Below, one piece after another: positions 1-6,859 of a stretch of DNA of 12,263 bases. A program made the translations under genes and the position numbers. The DNA is from Verrucomicrobiia bacterium. GTDB taxonomy: Bacteria > Verrucomicrobiota > Verrucomicrobiia > Limisphaerales > UBA1319. Every line of letters begins with the position of its first letter. The stretch's first letter is position 1. The stretch covers positions 1-12,263 of the forward strand of contig JADGRT010000042.1 in assembly GCA_017880715.1 (NCBI GenBank), written 5' to 3'. Below the pieces are notes generated by a model. It was not told the origin of the DNA, did not search any database, and saw nothing but the letters and a program-made list of their open reading frames with translations.

Positions 1-2
1 CC

Positions 3-521
3 ATACCGACTGGCGCCGGCGTGGCCCTGACAGGCTTTCGGGGAGACAGCTTGACCAATCTCGAACTGGTCGCGGCCAATCCAGCGCAGGACACATTCCG
101 GGCTATGACGCCGCCGTTGCATTCGTTGTTGCACTTTGCCACTCGAACCGGCGAGACGTATGCCATGCAAGTGAGCAGCCGCTGGTGGGGCTATATGATC
201 ATGGCACCCTCCGGGCCTTGCGATCCGCCGTGGATTACGGGCTACCCTTTTGCGATGCATCTGGAATTCGTTACTCATCCCGTGGGTAAGCTGGACATGG
301 TCTTCAGCCCCGGCGTGCCGCCTTTCTTGCCTGAAAGTATTCTATTCCTTTTTGCCGTAGCCCATGACAGTCAATTCGTTCTCGAAACCTCCACGAATCT
401 GGTTGCATGGGACCCAGCGATCACCCGTCGCACGGCCACCGGGGCGATGGAAGTGGTTCGCTTGTTGCCACCCAATTTCGTGTGGCCATCCCGCTTTTTC
501 CGGGTACGACTGGAACAGTGA
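3..521 (+). CDS. C-terminal part of an exported protein with a 'STNL..W' tail (5'-truncated by the window)
   Basis: The reading frame is open from the window edge to TGA at 519-521, giving 172 residues, so the true start lies upstream. The GTG at 21 is in frame but has no special claim to be the start. The last ~60 residues carry FVLETSTNLVAW and end FFRVRLEQ. This arrangement, a beta-rich C-terminal module with 'L..STNL..W' and a final 'FFRV', recurs at the end of many large exported proteins of Verrucomicrobia. The preceding part (FATRTGETYAMQVSSRWWGYM) resembles the beta-strand repeats 'F.a..G..Y.i.V.g..G' found in such proteins. No catalytic motif is visible, and the enzymatic or adhesive part would be upstream. 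The function is unknown; a secreted or surface location is inferred from the family habit only. Confidence 0.6.
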   Translation: MPTGAGVALTGFRGDSLTNLELVAANPAQDTFRAMTPPLHSLLHFATRTGETYAMQVSSRWWGYMIMAPSGPCDPPWITGYPFAMHLEFVTHPVGKLDMVFSPGVPPFLPESILFLFAVAHDSQFVLETSTNLVAWDPAITRRTATGAMEVVRLLPPNFVWPSRFFRVRLEQ

Positions 522-575
522 GTGAATCGGGTAATGGACTAACATTTTCATGAGCCTGCACATAAAAACCACCCT

Positions 576-609
576 ACAAAACTTTGTCGCAGGTGCGACA
601 AAGTTTTGT
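576..609. repeat. 34-bp perfect palindrome, copy 1 of 2
   Basis: Two 16-base arms (ACAAAACTTTGTCGCA and its exact complement) are separated by GG. The element lies 54 bp past the stop of the upstream gene. A second copy at 9111-9144 matches the reverse complement of this one except for one terminal base, so this is a dispersed element and not a gene-specific terminator. No T-run follows, which argues against an intrinsic terminator. A REP-like sequence or a binding or recombination site are possible roles. Confidence 0.85.
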
Positions 610-869
610 CATGCTGCTCGGGCGGGCTGGATACGGCGTTGAGGAGTCTTGAGCTTGGCGCAACCGGTTCAGCGCGTCCTGGGAGGCCGGCTTTCGGCTG
701 CTTTTCTACTCTCGCCGGAGCCCCGCCCCGATTCGACGCCAGGCAGAAGAAGGGGAACGGCCATTGTCAAGTATTTACGACCCCCGCGAAAGCTACTTAC
801 CGCCGAATAGCGAGGCATTCGCCGTCCGCTATTTCTTGCGCAACCAACCTGCGGGCGGTCGTGGGCTAG

Positions 870-956
870 TCACAAAATAAGCAGAACCAAAACGACCATG
901 CTGATGAAAGCCAGCGAGCCGACGAGTTTAAGGGGCGCTTGTTTCACTAAAAACAC
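870..956 (-). CDS. Possible tiny single-span membrane protein or gene remnant (low confidence)
   Basis: On the minus strand a frame reads from GTG (954-956) to TGA (870-872), giving 28 residues: a short basic start, then a strongly hydrophobic stretch (LVGSLAFISMVVLVLLIL) to the C-terminus. The open frame extends upstream to about 983 with an acidic lead (NEINDDPDF) but without an ATG. The composition is what a one-helix membrane peptide looks like. However, there is no visible ribosome binding site, the start is a weak codon, and the neighbourhood is repeat-rich. It may instead be the 3' remnant of a decayed membrane-protein gene. No family is recognised. Confidence 0.2.
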   Translation of the reverse strand: MFLVKQAPLKLVGSLAFISMVVLVLLIL

Positions 957-1103
957 AAAGTCGGGATCATCGTTAATTTCATTTTAAGGATGTTGTGTGT
1001 ATTTTCTTGTGTCAATTTCATTTTGAATGGTTGGAGCGAGAGAGGTGTAGGACAACTTGAATAACCAGTTGGAAGGCTGGATGTCTTTTGAAACTCAGCC
1101 AGG

Positions 1104-1424
1104 ACATTGTCCCGGAGGGACAGGTGACAATAGCCCGGCGTTTCAACGCCGGGATAAGTTTCGTATTGCCCAAGTCCCGCAGGGACGGCTGAGATTAATG
1201 CCCACAAATATCGATCGTCGTATTCAATGCCATGTTTTTGGAGCAACGTTGATTATTCCTCCTGAACGTCCTTTTCCGACGATGCTCCTTCGGGCTTATT
1301 ATGTATTGAAGCGAACGTATGAAATGCCAGATTTCAGCCGTCCCTGCGGGACTCGCAATGTTTTTTCGCCCAACCCGGCGTTGAAACGCCGGGCTATTTT
1401 CACGATGTCCCTCCGGGACAAAGC
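1104..1424. repeat. Inverted pair of a compound three-hairpin repeat (~320 bp)
   Basis: The left unit (about 1104-1200) contains three hairpins in order: TGTCCC/GGGACA (1108-1122), CCCGGCGTT/AACGCCGGG (1134-1153) and GTCCC/GGGAC (1174-1186). The right unit (about 1326-1424) has the same three in reverse order and complement: 1340-1352, 1374-1393 and 1406-1420. The linkers also match, for example CAATAGCCCGG against CCGGGCTATTTTC, and GGCTGAGATT against AGATTTCAGCC. The middle (1201-1325) shows only degenerate symmetry. This resembles REP/BIME-type elements, which are usually mobilised by separate RAYT transposases; none is encoded here. Confidence 0.8.
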
Positions 1425-1491
1425 CATGGCCGAATCGGTGCCGCCCGGATTTTCCTGCAATACATACGACGCTTTGAACGTCTATGATGTT

Positions 1492-3243
1492 ATGAACCGA
1501 ACCCTTGCTGAAACCGCCCGTTGGCGCGCGCCGTTTGTCGGACTCTCCCGTATTTCCGGATTTCGCCTCATGACAGCGACCTGGACCGCGCTCGTTATGG
1601 CGTGGGTATCAGTCCAGGCCGCGACGGGCGGTGTTTCGTCATCGCCCGGGTTCAACATCCGCGATTTTGGCGCCGCAGGCGATCGCACAACGCTTGACAC
1701 GCCGGCGATTCAAAAGGCCATCGAAGCTTGCGCGACTGCCGGGGGCGGTCAGGTTTTGTTCCCGCCCGGCCAGTATCTGTCCGGCACCCTCCGTCTGCAA
1801 AGTCATGTGACGCTCTTTTTCGAGGCGGGAGCCCGGTTGGTTGGAACCACCAACTTAAACCTGTACCAAGCCCCTAAACTGCCCGACTTCATGCCCGAAG
1901 CCAAGTGGGGCAAATGGCACCGGGCGCTGATTCTCGGCGATGGTCTGCAAGACATCGCCCTGGCCGGTCCGGGCGTGATTGACGGCAACAAAGTCTTCGA
2001 TCCCACCGGCGAGGAACGCATGCGCGGCCCTCACACCATCGTGTTGGTCAATTGCCGCCAGGTCTTGATTCGCGACGTCTCTATCGTGGACTCCGCCAAC
2101 TATGCCGCGTTTCTTCAGATCAGCGATCAGGTGGAAATCCGCAACGTCAAAATCACCGGCGGTTGGGATGGTGTCCATTTTCGCGGCTCGCCCGAGCGGC
2201 CCTGTCGGGACATCCGCATTATTGGCTGCCAGTTCTACACCGGCGACGACGCCATCGCTGGTCGCTACTGGGAGAACACGTTGATCACCGACTGCATTCT
2301 GAATTCGTCATGCAACGCGGTTCGGGTTATCGGTCCGGCGCAGCATTTGATCATCCAGAATTGCCTGATTTACGGTCCGGGAGTGGAGCCGCATCGCAGT
2401 TCGAAGCGCACCAATATGCTCGCTGGCATCAATCTGCAACCCGGCGCCTGGGATGCGACCAAGGGTAGCCTCGACGACGTTCTGATTTCCGACATCACCA
2501 TGCACAACGTCACCACGCCGTTTCACTTTTCGATCAAGCCCGGCAACACGGCGGGCAACATCCGCGTCAACCGCGTGACGGCCACCGGCGTGTACCGTGC
2601 CGCCGCGTCGGTCGAAAGCTGGGCCGAAACACCGCTGACCAACGTCGTGTTCCGCGACGTGACCATCGAGTACACGGGTGGCGGCACGATCGAGCAAGCG
2701 AGAGCCATAGTCAAATCGCCGGGCGTGGACGCTCGCCCGCTGCCGGCCTGGGGATTCTACGCGCGCAATGTTCAAAACCTGGAATTCGACAACGTCCGCC
2801 TGCGCTGCGAAAAAGACGATCTGCGGCCCGTGCTGATCTGCGACAGCGTGACCCGGTTGATGCTGGAGGATTTCAAGTTCACCCGCACGGCTGAGGCGCC
2901 CGATATTTTGAGCTTGAACGAGGTGGCGCAGGTTCAGGTTCACGGCGCTGATCTGGCCACGGTCGAGCCGCGGTGCACGGAATTCAAACTCGTGGCGGCC
3001 GATGCCGACGGTCGTTTCGTTGCCGGCCGTCCCTTTTCCGCGCAGGCAACGGTGGAAAATGGGGAAGCGGCAGGGCTGGGTCGGGTTGTCCTTCGAATCG
3101 CTGGACAGCCGGCCATCCGCTGGGTGTGGCTGCGATCCAACGAGAAGAAAGAGGTTGTCTTTAAGGGACTCCTCGCGCCCGCGGCCGGAACTCATCCCGT
3201 GCAATGCGGCGATCAGACCCGGAACCTGCGCGTTGAACCATGA
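1492..3243 (+). CDS. Secreted GH28-like (polygalacturonase-type) right-handed beta-helix protein with C-terminal beta-sandwich
   Basis: The protein is 583 residues if started at ATG 1492. An in-frame ATG at 1570 (557 residues) would leave a very short signal peptide, and everything upstream of 1492 runs through repeat DNA. Residues ~27-44 form a hydrophobic signal segment with likely cleavage after VQA. FNIRDFGAAGD and the following AIQKAIEAC, GGGQVLFPPGQY and LFFEAGARL are the classic start of the pectate-lyase-superfamily/GH28 beta-helix. WDGVHFRG (225-232) and GDDAIA (251-256) sit where GH28 has its NTDG and DD motifs. The usual G-H-G-S-I-G-S site is CNAVRVIG (274-281), so the histidine is absent. 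Residues ~496-583 look like a CARDB/Ig-like beta-sandwich. A role in binding or cleaving plant- or algal-type polysaccharide is likely from the family, but the chemistry is uncertain because the active site is diverged. It converges on the PQQ-like gene with 13 bp between stop codons. Confidence 0.8.
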   Translation: MNRTLAETARWRAPFVGLSRISGFRLMTATWTALVMAWVSVQAATGGVSSSPGFNIRDFGAAGDRTTLDTPAIQKAIEACATAGGGQVLFPPGQYLSGTLRLQSHVTLFFEAGARLVGTTNLNLYQAPKLPDFMPEAKWGKWHRALILGDGLQDIALAGPGVIDGNKVFDPTGEERMRGPHTIVLVNCRQVLIRDVSIVDSANYAAFLQISDQVEIRNVKITGGWDGVHFRGSPERPCRDIRIIGCQFYTGDDAIAGRYWENTLITDCILNSSCNAVRVIGPAQHLIIQNCLIYGPGVEPHRSSKRTNMLAGINLQPGAWDATKGSLDDVLISDITMHNVTTPFHFSIKPGNTAGNIRVNRVTATGVYRAAASVESWAETPLTNVVFRDVTIEYTGGGTIEQARAIVKSPGVDARPLPAWGFYARNVQNLEFDNVRLRCEKDDLRPVLICDSVTRLMLEDFKFTRTAEAPDILSLNEVAQVQVHGADLATVEPRCTEFKLVAADADGRFVAGRPFSAQATVENGEAAGLGRVVLRIAGQPAIRWVWLRSNEKKEVVFKGLLAPAAGTHPVQCGDQTRNLRVEP

Positions 3244-3256
3244 AGGCAATGCCTCC

Positions 3257-4750
3257 TTATTCTCCAAAGGCAAACAAATGATCCTGTGTCCGGACGTAAA
3301 GGCAATGGCCCGACACGGCCGGCGTGGCCAGGGTTGTTTCGCCCAGCTCATTTTGCGCGAGCACTTTCAGGACGTCGCCGGCTTCGAACACCGTGAGCAC
3401 GCCCCGGCGAGAGGCCACGCAGATTTTTCCATTGGCCGCCACCGGTGAGGCGTAGTAATCGCCCGCGGCGCCCAATTTTTGTTCCACATAGGACGCGACG
3501 CCGTTGGTGGCGTTGAAGCAGGAAATCAAGCCGCCATTTTTCACCAGGTACAGCCGATCGCGGTAAAACAGCGGCGACGGCACATAGGGCAGCCCGCGGG
3601 TTTCTCGCCACGCCAGATGGGTTGTCGTGACATCGCCCGCGCCCCCTGGCCGGATGGCCAGTAGTGCATTCGTGGATTTTGCAAAAATCTCCGCCATGGC
3701 TTCCCATTCCGCGCGCGTGATTTGGCCGTCTTTGTTGGCGTCGATGTAGGGGAAATGCTGTTGGGCCGGACCCGGCGGAGCTTCGGCTCGAGACAAGCTG
3801 CCATTTTTGTCGGCATCCGCCTGCTCGAGCAAGGATTGGAACGACGGGAATTTGGTTTCGCCGGCGCCCGGGGTCCAGCCACTCACGAACAACAGCCCGG
3901 CGCCCAGCGCCGGCGAAGCGCACATTTCGTTGGGCAAGCCATCGACTCGCCAAAGCGGTTGGCCGTCGGTCAGCCGGTACGCCACCACCCGCAAGGTGCC
4001 CGGCACAATCAACACCGGCTCGCCCGCATCACGCCAGATCAGCGGTGTGCAGAATCCACGCCGGCAACCCGGGCGCTCCGTTTTCCACACGGTCTGCCCG
4101 GTGTTTCGGTTCACCGCCAGAACGTAAGCATCCACATCCTGATCCGAAACCAGCAGCAACAAGTCGCCTTCGAGGATCGGGGAGGTTCCCGTGCCGTGCT
4201 GGGTCACGGGCGTGGGCAACGGTTTCCGCCATTCTTCCCGGCCGTCACCATCGTAGCTGAGCAATCCAAAGGATCCGAAATAGACATAGACCCGGCGGCC
4301 ATCGGTGACCGGAGTGGAGGCCGCCGGACTGCCCATGCTGGTGACCTTTTCGATCGCGGTGGCCGGCGCCGTTCGACGCCAAGCAACCTGGCCCGTTCGG
4401 CGATCGAGACAGAGGGTTTCCAGCTTGGCGCCGTCGTAGCCGGTCAAGAAAATGCGATCGCCCCAAAGGCATGGGGACGATGCACCTGAAGGCAGCGGTG
4501 TTTTCCAGATCACCTGGTTGGTCGGTCCGAAATGAACTGGCAGCTCGCCATCGATCGCCACGCCGGAGCCGTTCGGACCGCGAAAGCGCGGCCAGGAGGC
4601 TCGCGCCACGGCGGCGAGCATTGCTTCAGACGAATCGCCGCGCGGCGGTGCTTCATCAGCCCGTCTCTCTCCGGGCAGCAGCAAGAACCCGAGCAACATT
4701 CCCCACCCCACCCTGGAAATTAACGACCCATTAGATATCACGCGGCGCAT
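3257..4750 (-). CDS. Exported PQQ-like beta-propeller protein with two EF-hands
   Basis: The product is 497 residues from ATG at 4748-4750. The frame stays open 84 bp further to 4834, but that part is encoded by a tandem repeat, so the downstream ATG is preferred. The N-terminus (MRRVISN...GWGMLLGFLLL) looks like a signal peptide or anchor. WPRFRGPNGSG, VIWKTPLP, LDRRTGQVAWRR, NRNTGQTVWKTE and SYDGDGREEW are typical blade motifs of BamB/quinoprotein-dehydrogenase-like propellers. Between blades lie two canonical calcium loops, DADKNGSLSRAE (~312-323) and DANKDGQITRAE (~337-348). The family is abundant in Planctomycetes and Verrucomicrobia and is usually annotated as a PQQ-binding-like repeat protein. 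No cytochrome c motif (CxxCH) or clear dehydrogenase active site is visible, so a structural or binding role is as likely as catalysis. The function is unproven. Confidence 0.85.
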   Translation of the reverse strand: MRRVISNGSLISRVGWGMLLGFLLLPGERRADEAPPRGDSSEAMLAAVARASWPRFRGPNGSGVAIDGELPVHFGPTNQVIWKTPLPSGASSPCLWGDRIFLTGYDGAKLETLCLDRRTGQVAWRRTAPATAIEKVTSMGSPAASTPVTDGRRVYVYFGSFGLLSYDGDGREEWRKPLPTPVTQHGTGTSPILEGDLLLLVSDQDVDAYVLAVNRNTGQTVWKTERPGCRRGFCTPLIWRDAGEPVLIVPGTLRVVAYRLTDGQPLWRVDGLPNEMCASPALGAGLLFVSGWTPGAGETKFPSFQSLLEQADADKNGSLSRAEAPPGPAQQHFPYIDANKDGQITRAEWEAMAEIFAKSTNALLAIRPGGAGDVTTTHLAWRETRGLPYVPSPLFYRDRLYLVKNGGLISCFNATNGVASYVEQKLGAAGDYYASPVAANGKICVASRRGVLTVFEAGDVLKVLAQNELGETTLATPAVSGHCLYVRTQDHLFAFGE

Positions 4751-4792
4751 TATGCTCGATGCGGTGTCGATTTCAACATTGCCGAGAAGCGC

Positions 4793-4848
4793 GGAGTTCC
4801 ACGACGCCCCATTATTCGGAGGGTGGAGTTCCACGACACCCCATTTAT
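4793..4848. repeat. Two-copy tandem repeat, 32-bp period
   Basis: GGAGTTCCACGACGCCCCAT (from 4793) recurs as GGAGTTCCACGACACCCCAT (from 4825), followed by ATTATT and TTATTATG respectively. It sits in the 216-bp divergent space between the PQQ-like gene and mtnP, just upstream of the chosen PQQ-like start. It makes the longer 525-residue reading of that gene doubtful. It could be a remnant of a dispersed repeat or a pair of binding sites; nothing in the sequence decides between these. Confidence 0.65.
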
Positions 4849-4925
4849 TATGGTGCTCCCAGAGCTCGCCCCTCCGAAAATGGCGGTCTTTGTTTCACGA
4901 GCGGCCAATGTTCCGTGAGCCAGGC

Positions 4926-4953
4926 TTGACCGCCCCCGCGCAATCCCTATTGT
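4926..4953 (+). promoter_or_regulatory. Weak candidate sigma70-type promoter for mtnP
   Basis: TTGACC (4926-4931) matches the -35 consensus at five of six bases. TATTGT (4948-4953) after a 16-bp spacer matches the -10 consensus at four of six. A transcript from here would start only a few bases before the mtnP ATG at 4967. The -10 match is poor and promoter consensus in this lineage is not established, so this is tentative. Confidence 0.2.
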
Positions 4954-4966
4954 CAGGGCACTCTTT

Positions 4967-5830
4967 ATGCAAACTTATCGCGTCGGAATCATTGGCGGGA
5001 GCGGGCTCTACCACATCCAGGGCCTCACCCGGCAAAAGTGGGTTAAAGTTCCAACACCTTTTGGCGAGCCGTCCGATGAATTGCTCACCGGCCAACTGGC
5101 CGGACGACCGGTGGTGTTTCTGCCGCGGCACGGCCGTGGACACCGGATTTCCCCGTCCGAATTGAATCACCGCGCCAATATTTACGCGCTGAAAAAACTC
5201 GACACGGCGTGGATTATCAGCGTCAGCGCTGTCGGCTCTTTGCAGGCGAAGTACCGGCCCTGCGACATTGTGATGCCGGACCAATTTGTGGATCGCACCA
5301 AGCAATCCCTGGCCCACACCTTTTTCGGCCGCGGCATCGTGGCGCACATCGCCTTCGCCGAACCGGTCTGCAACGAGCTGCGCCAACTCCTCTTCCAAAG
5401 CGGTCGCGCCATCGGCGCCCGCGTTCACGATAGCGGCGCCTACGTCAATATGGAAGGTCCCGCGTTCAGCACCCGCGCCGAATCCCGCGCCAACCGACGG
5501 CAGGGCTACGACGTGATTGGCATGACCAATTTGGGCGAAGCCAAATGCGCGCGCGAAGCCGAAATCGCCTATGCCACCATGGCCATGGTCACCGATTACG
5601 ACTGCTGGAAAACCAATGAAGCCCCAGTAACCGCGGACCTGGTCGTGGCCAACCTGCGGTGCAATGCCACCCAGGCCCAAAAGATCATTCTGCACGCCTT
5701 GCCCAACATCCCGACAACGCCGGATTGTTCCTGCCATGGCGCCTTGAAAAACGCCATCCTGACGGATCGCAAATGCTGGCCCGCCAAAACGATCGCCGAG
5801 TTGAAGCCCCTGCTGCAAAAATACCTTTGA
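4967..5830 (+). CDS. mtnP: S-methyl-5'-thioadenosine phosphorylase (MTAP)
   Basis: This 287-residue protein is typical of the PNP/MTAP phosphorylase family. It splits 5'-methylthioadenosine with phosphate into adenine and 5-methylthioribose-1-phosphate in the cytoplasm, feeding methionine salvage and recycling the polyamine by-product. Visible motifs are GIIGGSGLY (7-15, phosphate site), TPFGEPSD (30-37), RHGRGHRISPSELNHRANIYAL (54-75, split here as one conserved block), SAVGSL (87-92), NMEGPAFSTRAES (161-173) and GMTNLGEAKCAREAEI (185-200). VTDYDCW (208-214) supplies the two aspartates that select adenine in MTAP, where guanine/hypoxanthine PNPs have Asn/Glu. This supports MTAP over PNP, though a broad-specificity variant cannot be excluded. 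The ATG is at the expected distance from the GGSGL motif. It is divergent from the PQQ-like gene and convergent with the permease operon. No other methionine-salvage gene is in the window. Confidence 0.92.
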   Translation: MQTYRVGIIGGSGLYHIQGLTRQKWVKVPTPFGEPSDELLTGQLAGRPVVFLPRHGRGHRISPSELNHRANIYALKKLDTAWIISVSAVGSLQAKYRPCDIVMPDQFVDRTKQSLAHTFFGRGIVAHIAFAEPVCNELRQLLFQSGRAIGARVHDSGAYVNMEGPAFSTRAESRANRRQGYDVIGMTNLGEAKCAREAEIAYATMAMVTDYDCWKTNEAPVTADLVVANLRCNATQAQKIILHALPNIPTTPDCSCHGALKNAILTDRKCWPAKTIAELKPLLQKYL

Positions 5831-5945
5831 CCGCCGGGTGTTGTTGCCGTTCTCACCCCTCGTCCTCGACACCCCCGTTCAGAATCGAGGACGAGGACGA
5901 GGGACGAAGGACGAGGACGAGAAGCGGGGCGCCCGGCGGTTTTTT
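5830..5945 (+). terminator. Probable mtnP terminator stem with a repeat inside its loop
   Basis: ACCGCCGGG at 5830-5838 pairs perfectly with CCCGGCGGT at 5932-5940, and a run of six T (5940-5945) follows directly. This is the architecture of a rho-independent terminator for the plus strand, but the loop is 93 nt and contains the GAGGAC-type hairpin repeat (5858-5922). The T-run abuts the stop codon of the convergent oppC. On the minus strand there is no T-run, so the structure would serve mtnP only. Confidence 0.5.
5858..5922 (+). repeat. GAGGAC-rich hairpin repeat, copy 1
   Basis: CCTCGTCCTCGA (5858-5869) pairs with TCGAGGACGAGG (5885-5896) around a short loop ACACCCCCGTTCAGAA. A run of GAGGAC/GGGACGAA units follows up to 5922. 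The loop and flanking units match the reverse complement of the copy at 7858-7947, so the two are inverted copies of one dispersed element on either side of the permease operon. Low-complexity hexamers make all six frames open here, and no coding meaning is implied. Confidence 0.8.
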
Positions 5946-6859
5946 CATGAGCGTTGGTCCGATCGCGGATCCAGGGCGGCGCGCAAGCCATCCCCCAGGA
6001 AATTCAAGGCCAGCAGGGTGCTCACCAGCAGGCCGGCGGGGAAGACAATCATCCACCAGTAAATGCGGATGGAGTTAATCTGACCCGCCCCTTCCGCGAT
6101 GAGCGAACCCAGGCTGGCCTGGGGCGGTTGGATGCCCAGTCCCAGGTAGCTTAGAAACGATTCGCTGAGAATCACCGCCGGCACGGTCAGCGTGACGTAA
6201 ACGATAATCACCCCGGCGATGTTGGGCAGGATATGGCGCCACAAGATATGCGCGTGACTCGCGCCCAGCGCCCGGCTGGCTTCCACAAAACTGCGCGTGC
6301 GCAGGGACAAAACCTGTCCCCGCACAATGCGCGCCATGGTCAGCCACGAAACCGCGCCCAGGCCCACGAAGAGAAAAAGCAGCCGGCTGACCGCCGACCA
6401 TTCCGGGGAAAACACCTGGAGCAGCCAACGTTTTAACACCCCTTCCAGCGTGGTGATCAGGACGATGACGAAGATGATGGAAGGCAGCGAGTAAAGGATA
6501 TCGACGACCCGCATCATCCAACTGTCCCAGCGCCCGCCCAGATAGCCGGCCACGGCGCCCCACACGACGCCGATGACCAGACTCACTCCCGCGCCCACCA
6601 CTCCCACGAGCAATGAAACACGCGCGCCAAAAAAGGCCCGGGCCAGCAGATCGCGTCCATGAATATCGGTGCCGAACCAATGCTTTCCATCCGGCGGTTG
6701 AAACTGCGCCTCGGAAATGGCCTCCGGCCGGTAAGCGGAAATCCACGGCCATAACAGGACCAGCAGCACTATGGCGGCCAGGAACCAGGCGCTGGCCATC
6801 GCCAGACGATGGCGTCGAAACCGCCGCCACGCCTTCTGGTTTGGCGTCAGATCATTCAT
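5945..6859 (-). CDS. oppC: OppC/DppC-type ABC transporter permease
   Basis: The product is a 304-residue inner-membrane permease. A basic N-terminus (WRRFRRHRLA) precedes the first membrane span (~22-40). The conserved WFGTDIHGRDLLAR (61-74) typical of OppC/DppC/NikC proteins follows, then about five more spans. The cytoplasmic EAA loop EASRALGASHAHILWRHILPN (193-213, two conserved blocks) contacts the ATPase. It forms the heterodimeric channel with OppB for peptide-type or related substrates; the true substrate cannot be read from the permease. The start overlaps the oppB stop by 8 bp (ATGAATGA), indicating translational coupling. No binding protein or ATPase gene is present in the window. 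The stop lies against the T-run of the mtnP terminator. Confidence 0.92.
   Translation of the reverse strand: MNDLTPNQKAWRRFRRHRLAMASAWFLAAIVLLVLLWPWISAYRPEAISEAQFQPPDGKHWFGTDIHGRDLLARAFFGARVSLLVGVVGAGVSLVIGVVWGAVAGYLGGRWDSWMMRVVDILYSLPSIIFVIVLITTLEGVLKRWLLQVFSPEWSAVSRLLFLFVGLGAVSWLTMARIVRGQVLSLRTRSFVEASRALGASHAHILWRHILPNIAGVIIVYVTLTVPAVILSESFLSYLGLGIQPPQASLGSLIAEGAGQINSIRIYWWMIVFPAGLLVSTLLALNFLGDGLRAALDPRSDQRS

Larger units (their letters stand above)
522..1491. other. Gene-poor, repeat-bearing intergenic region
   Basis: Almost 1 kb holds no convincing long gene. It contains a 34-bp perfect palindrome (576-609) and a small hairpin at 806-833 (AATAGCG pairing with CGCTATT, plus GGC/GCC inside). 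It also holds a doubtful tiny minus-strand membrane ORF (870-956), a short direct repeat AATTTCATTTT (973-983 and 1014-1024) in AT-rich sequence, and a large inverted repeat (1104-1424). Open frames here, including the 435-base 5' extension of the GH28-like gene, read through repeat DNA and are most likely spurious. Confidence 0.6.

Noticed and set aside
576..609. 34-bp palindrome as an intrinsic terminator of the upstream gene
   Set aside because: No T-run follows on either strand, and a second inverted copy exists in an unrelated place.
1057..1491. In-frame 5' extension of the GH28-like gene adding ~145 residues
   Set aside because: It reads through the inverted hairpin repeats, has no protein-like domain, and would bury the signal peptide. 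The ATG at 1492 is preferred.
2308..3351. Minus-strand open frame of 347 codons opposite the GH28-like gene
   Set aside because: It overlaps the 3' ends of two well-supported genes, shows no recognisable domain, and fits codon-bias shadowing.
4751..4834. Longer N-terminus (28 residues) for the PQQ-like protein
   Set aside because: The extension is encoded by the 32-bp tandem repeat and would push the signal-like hydrophobic segment inside the protein.
4895..5872. Minus-strand open frame of 325 codons opposite mtnP
   Set aside because: It is a shadow of mtnP in GC-rich DNA. The plus-strand frame carries all MTAP motifs.
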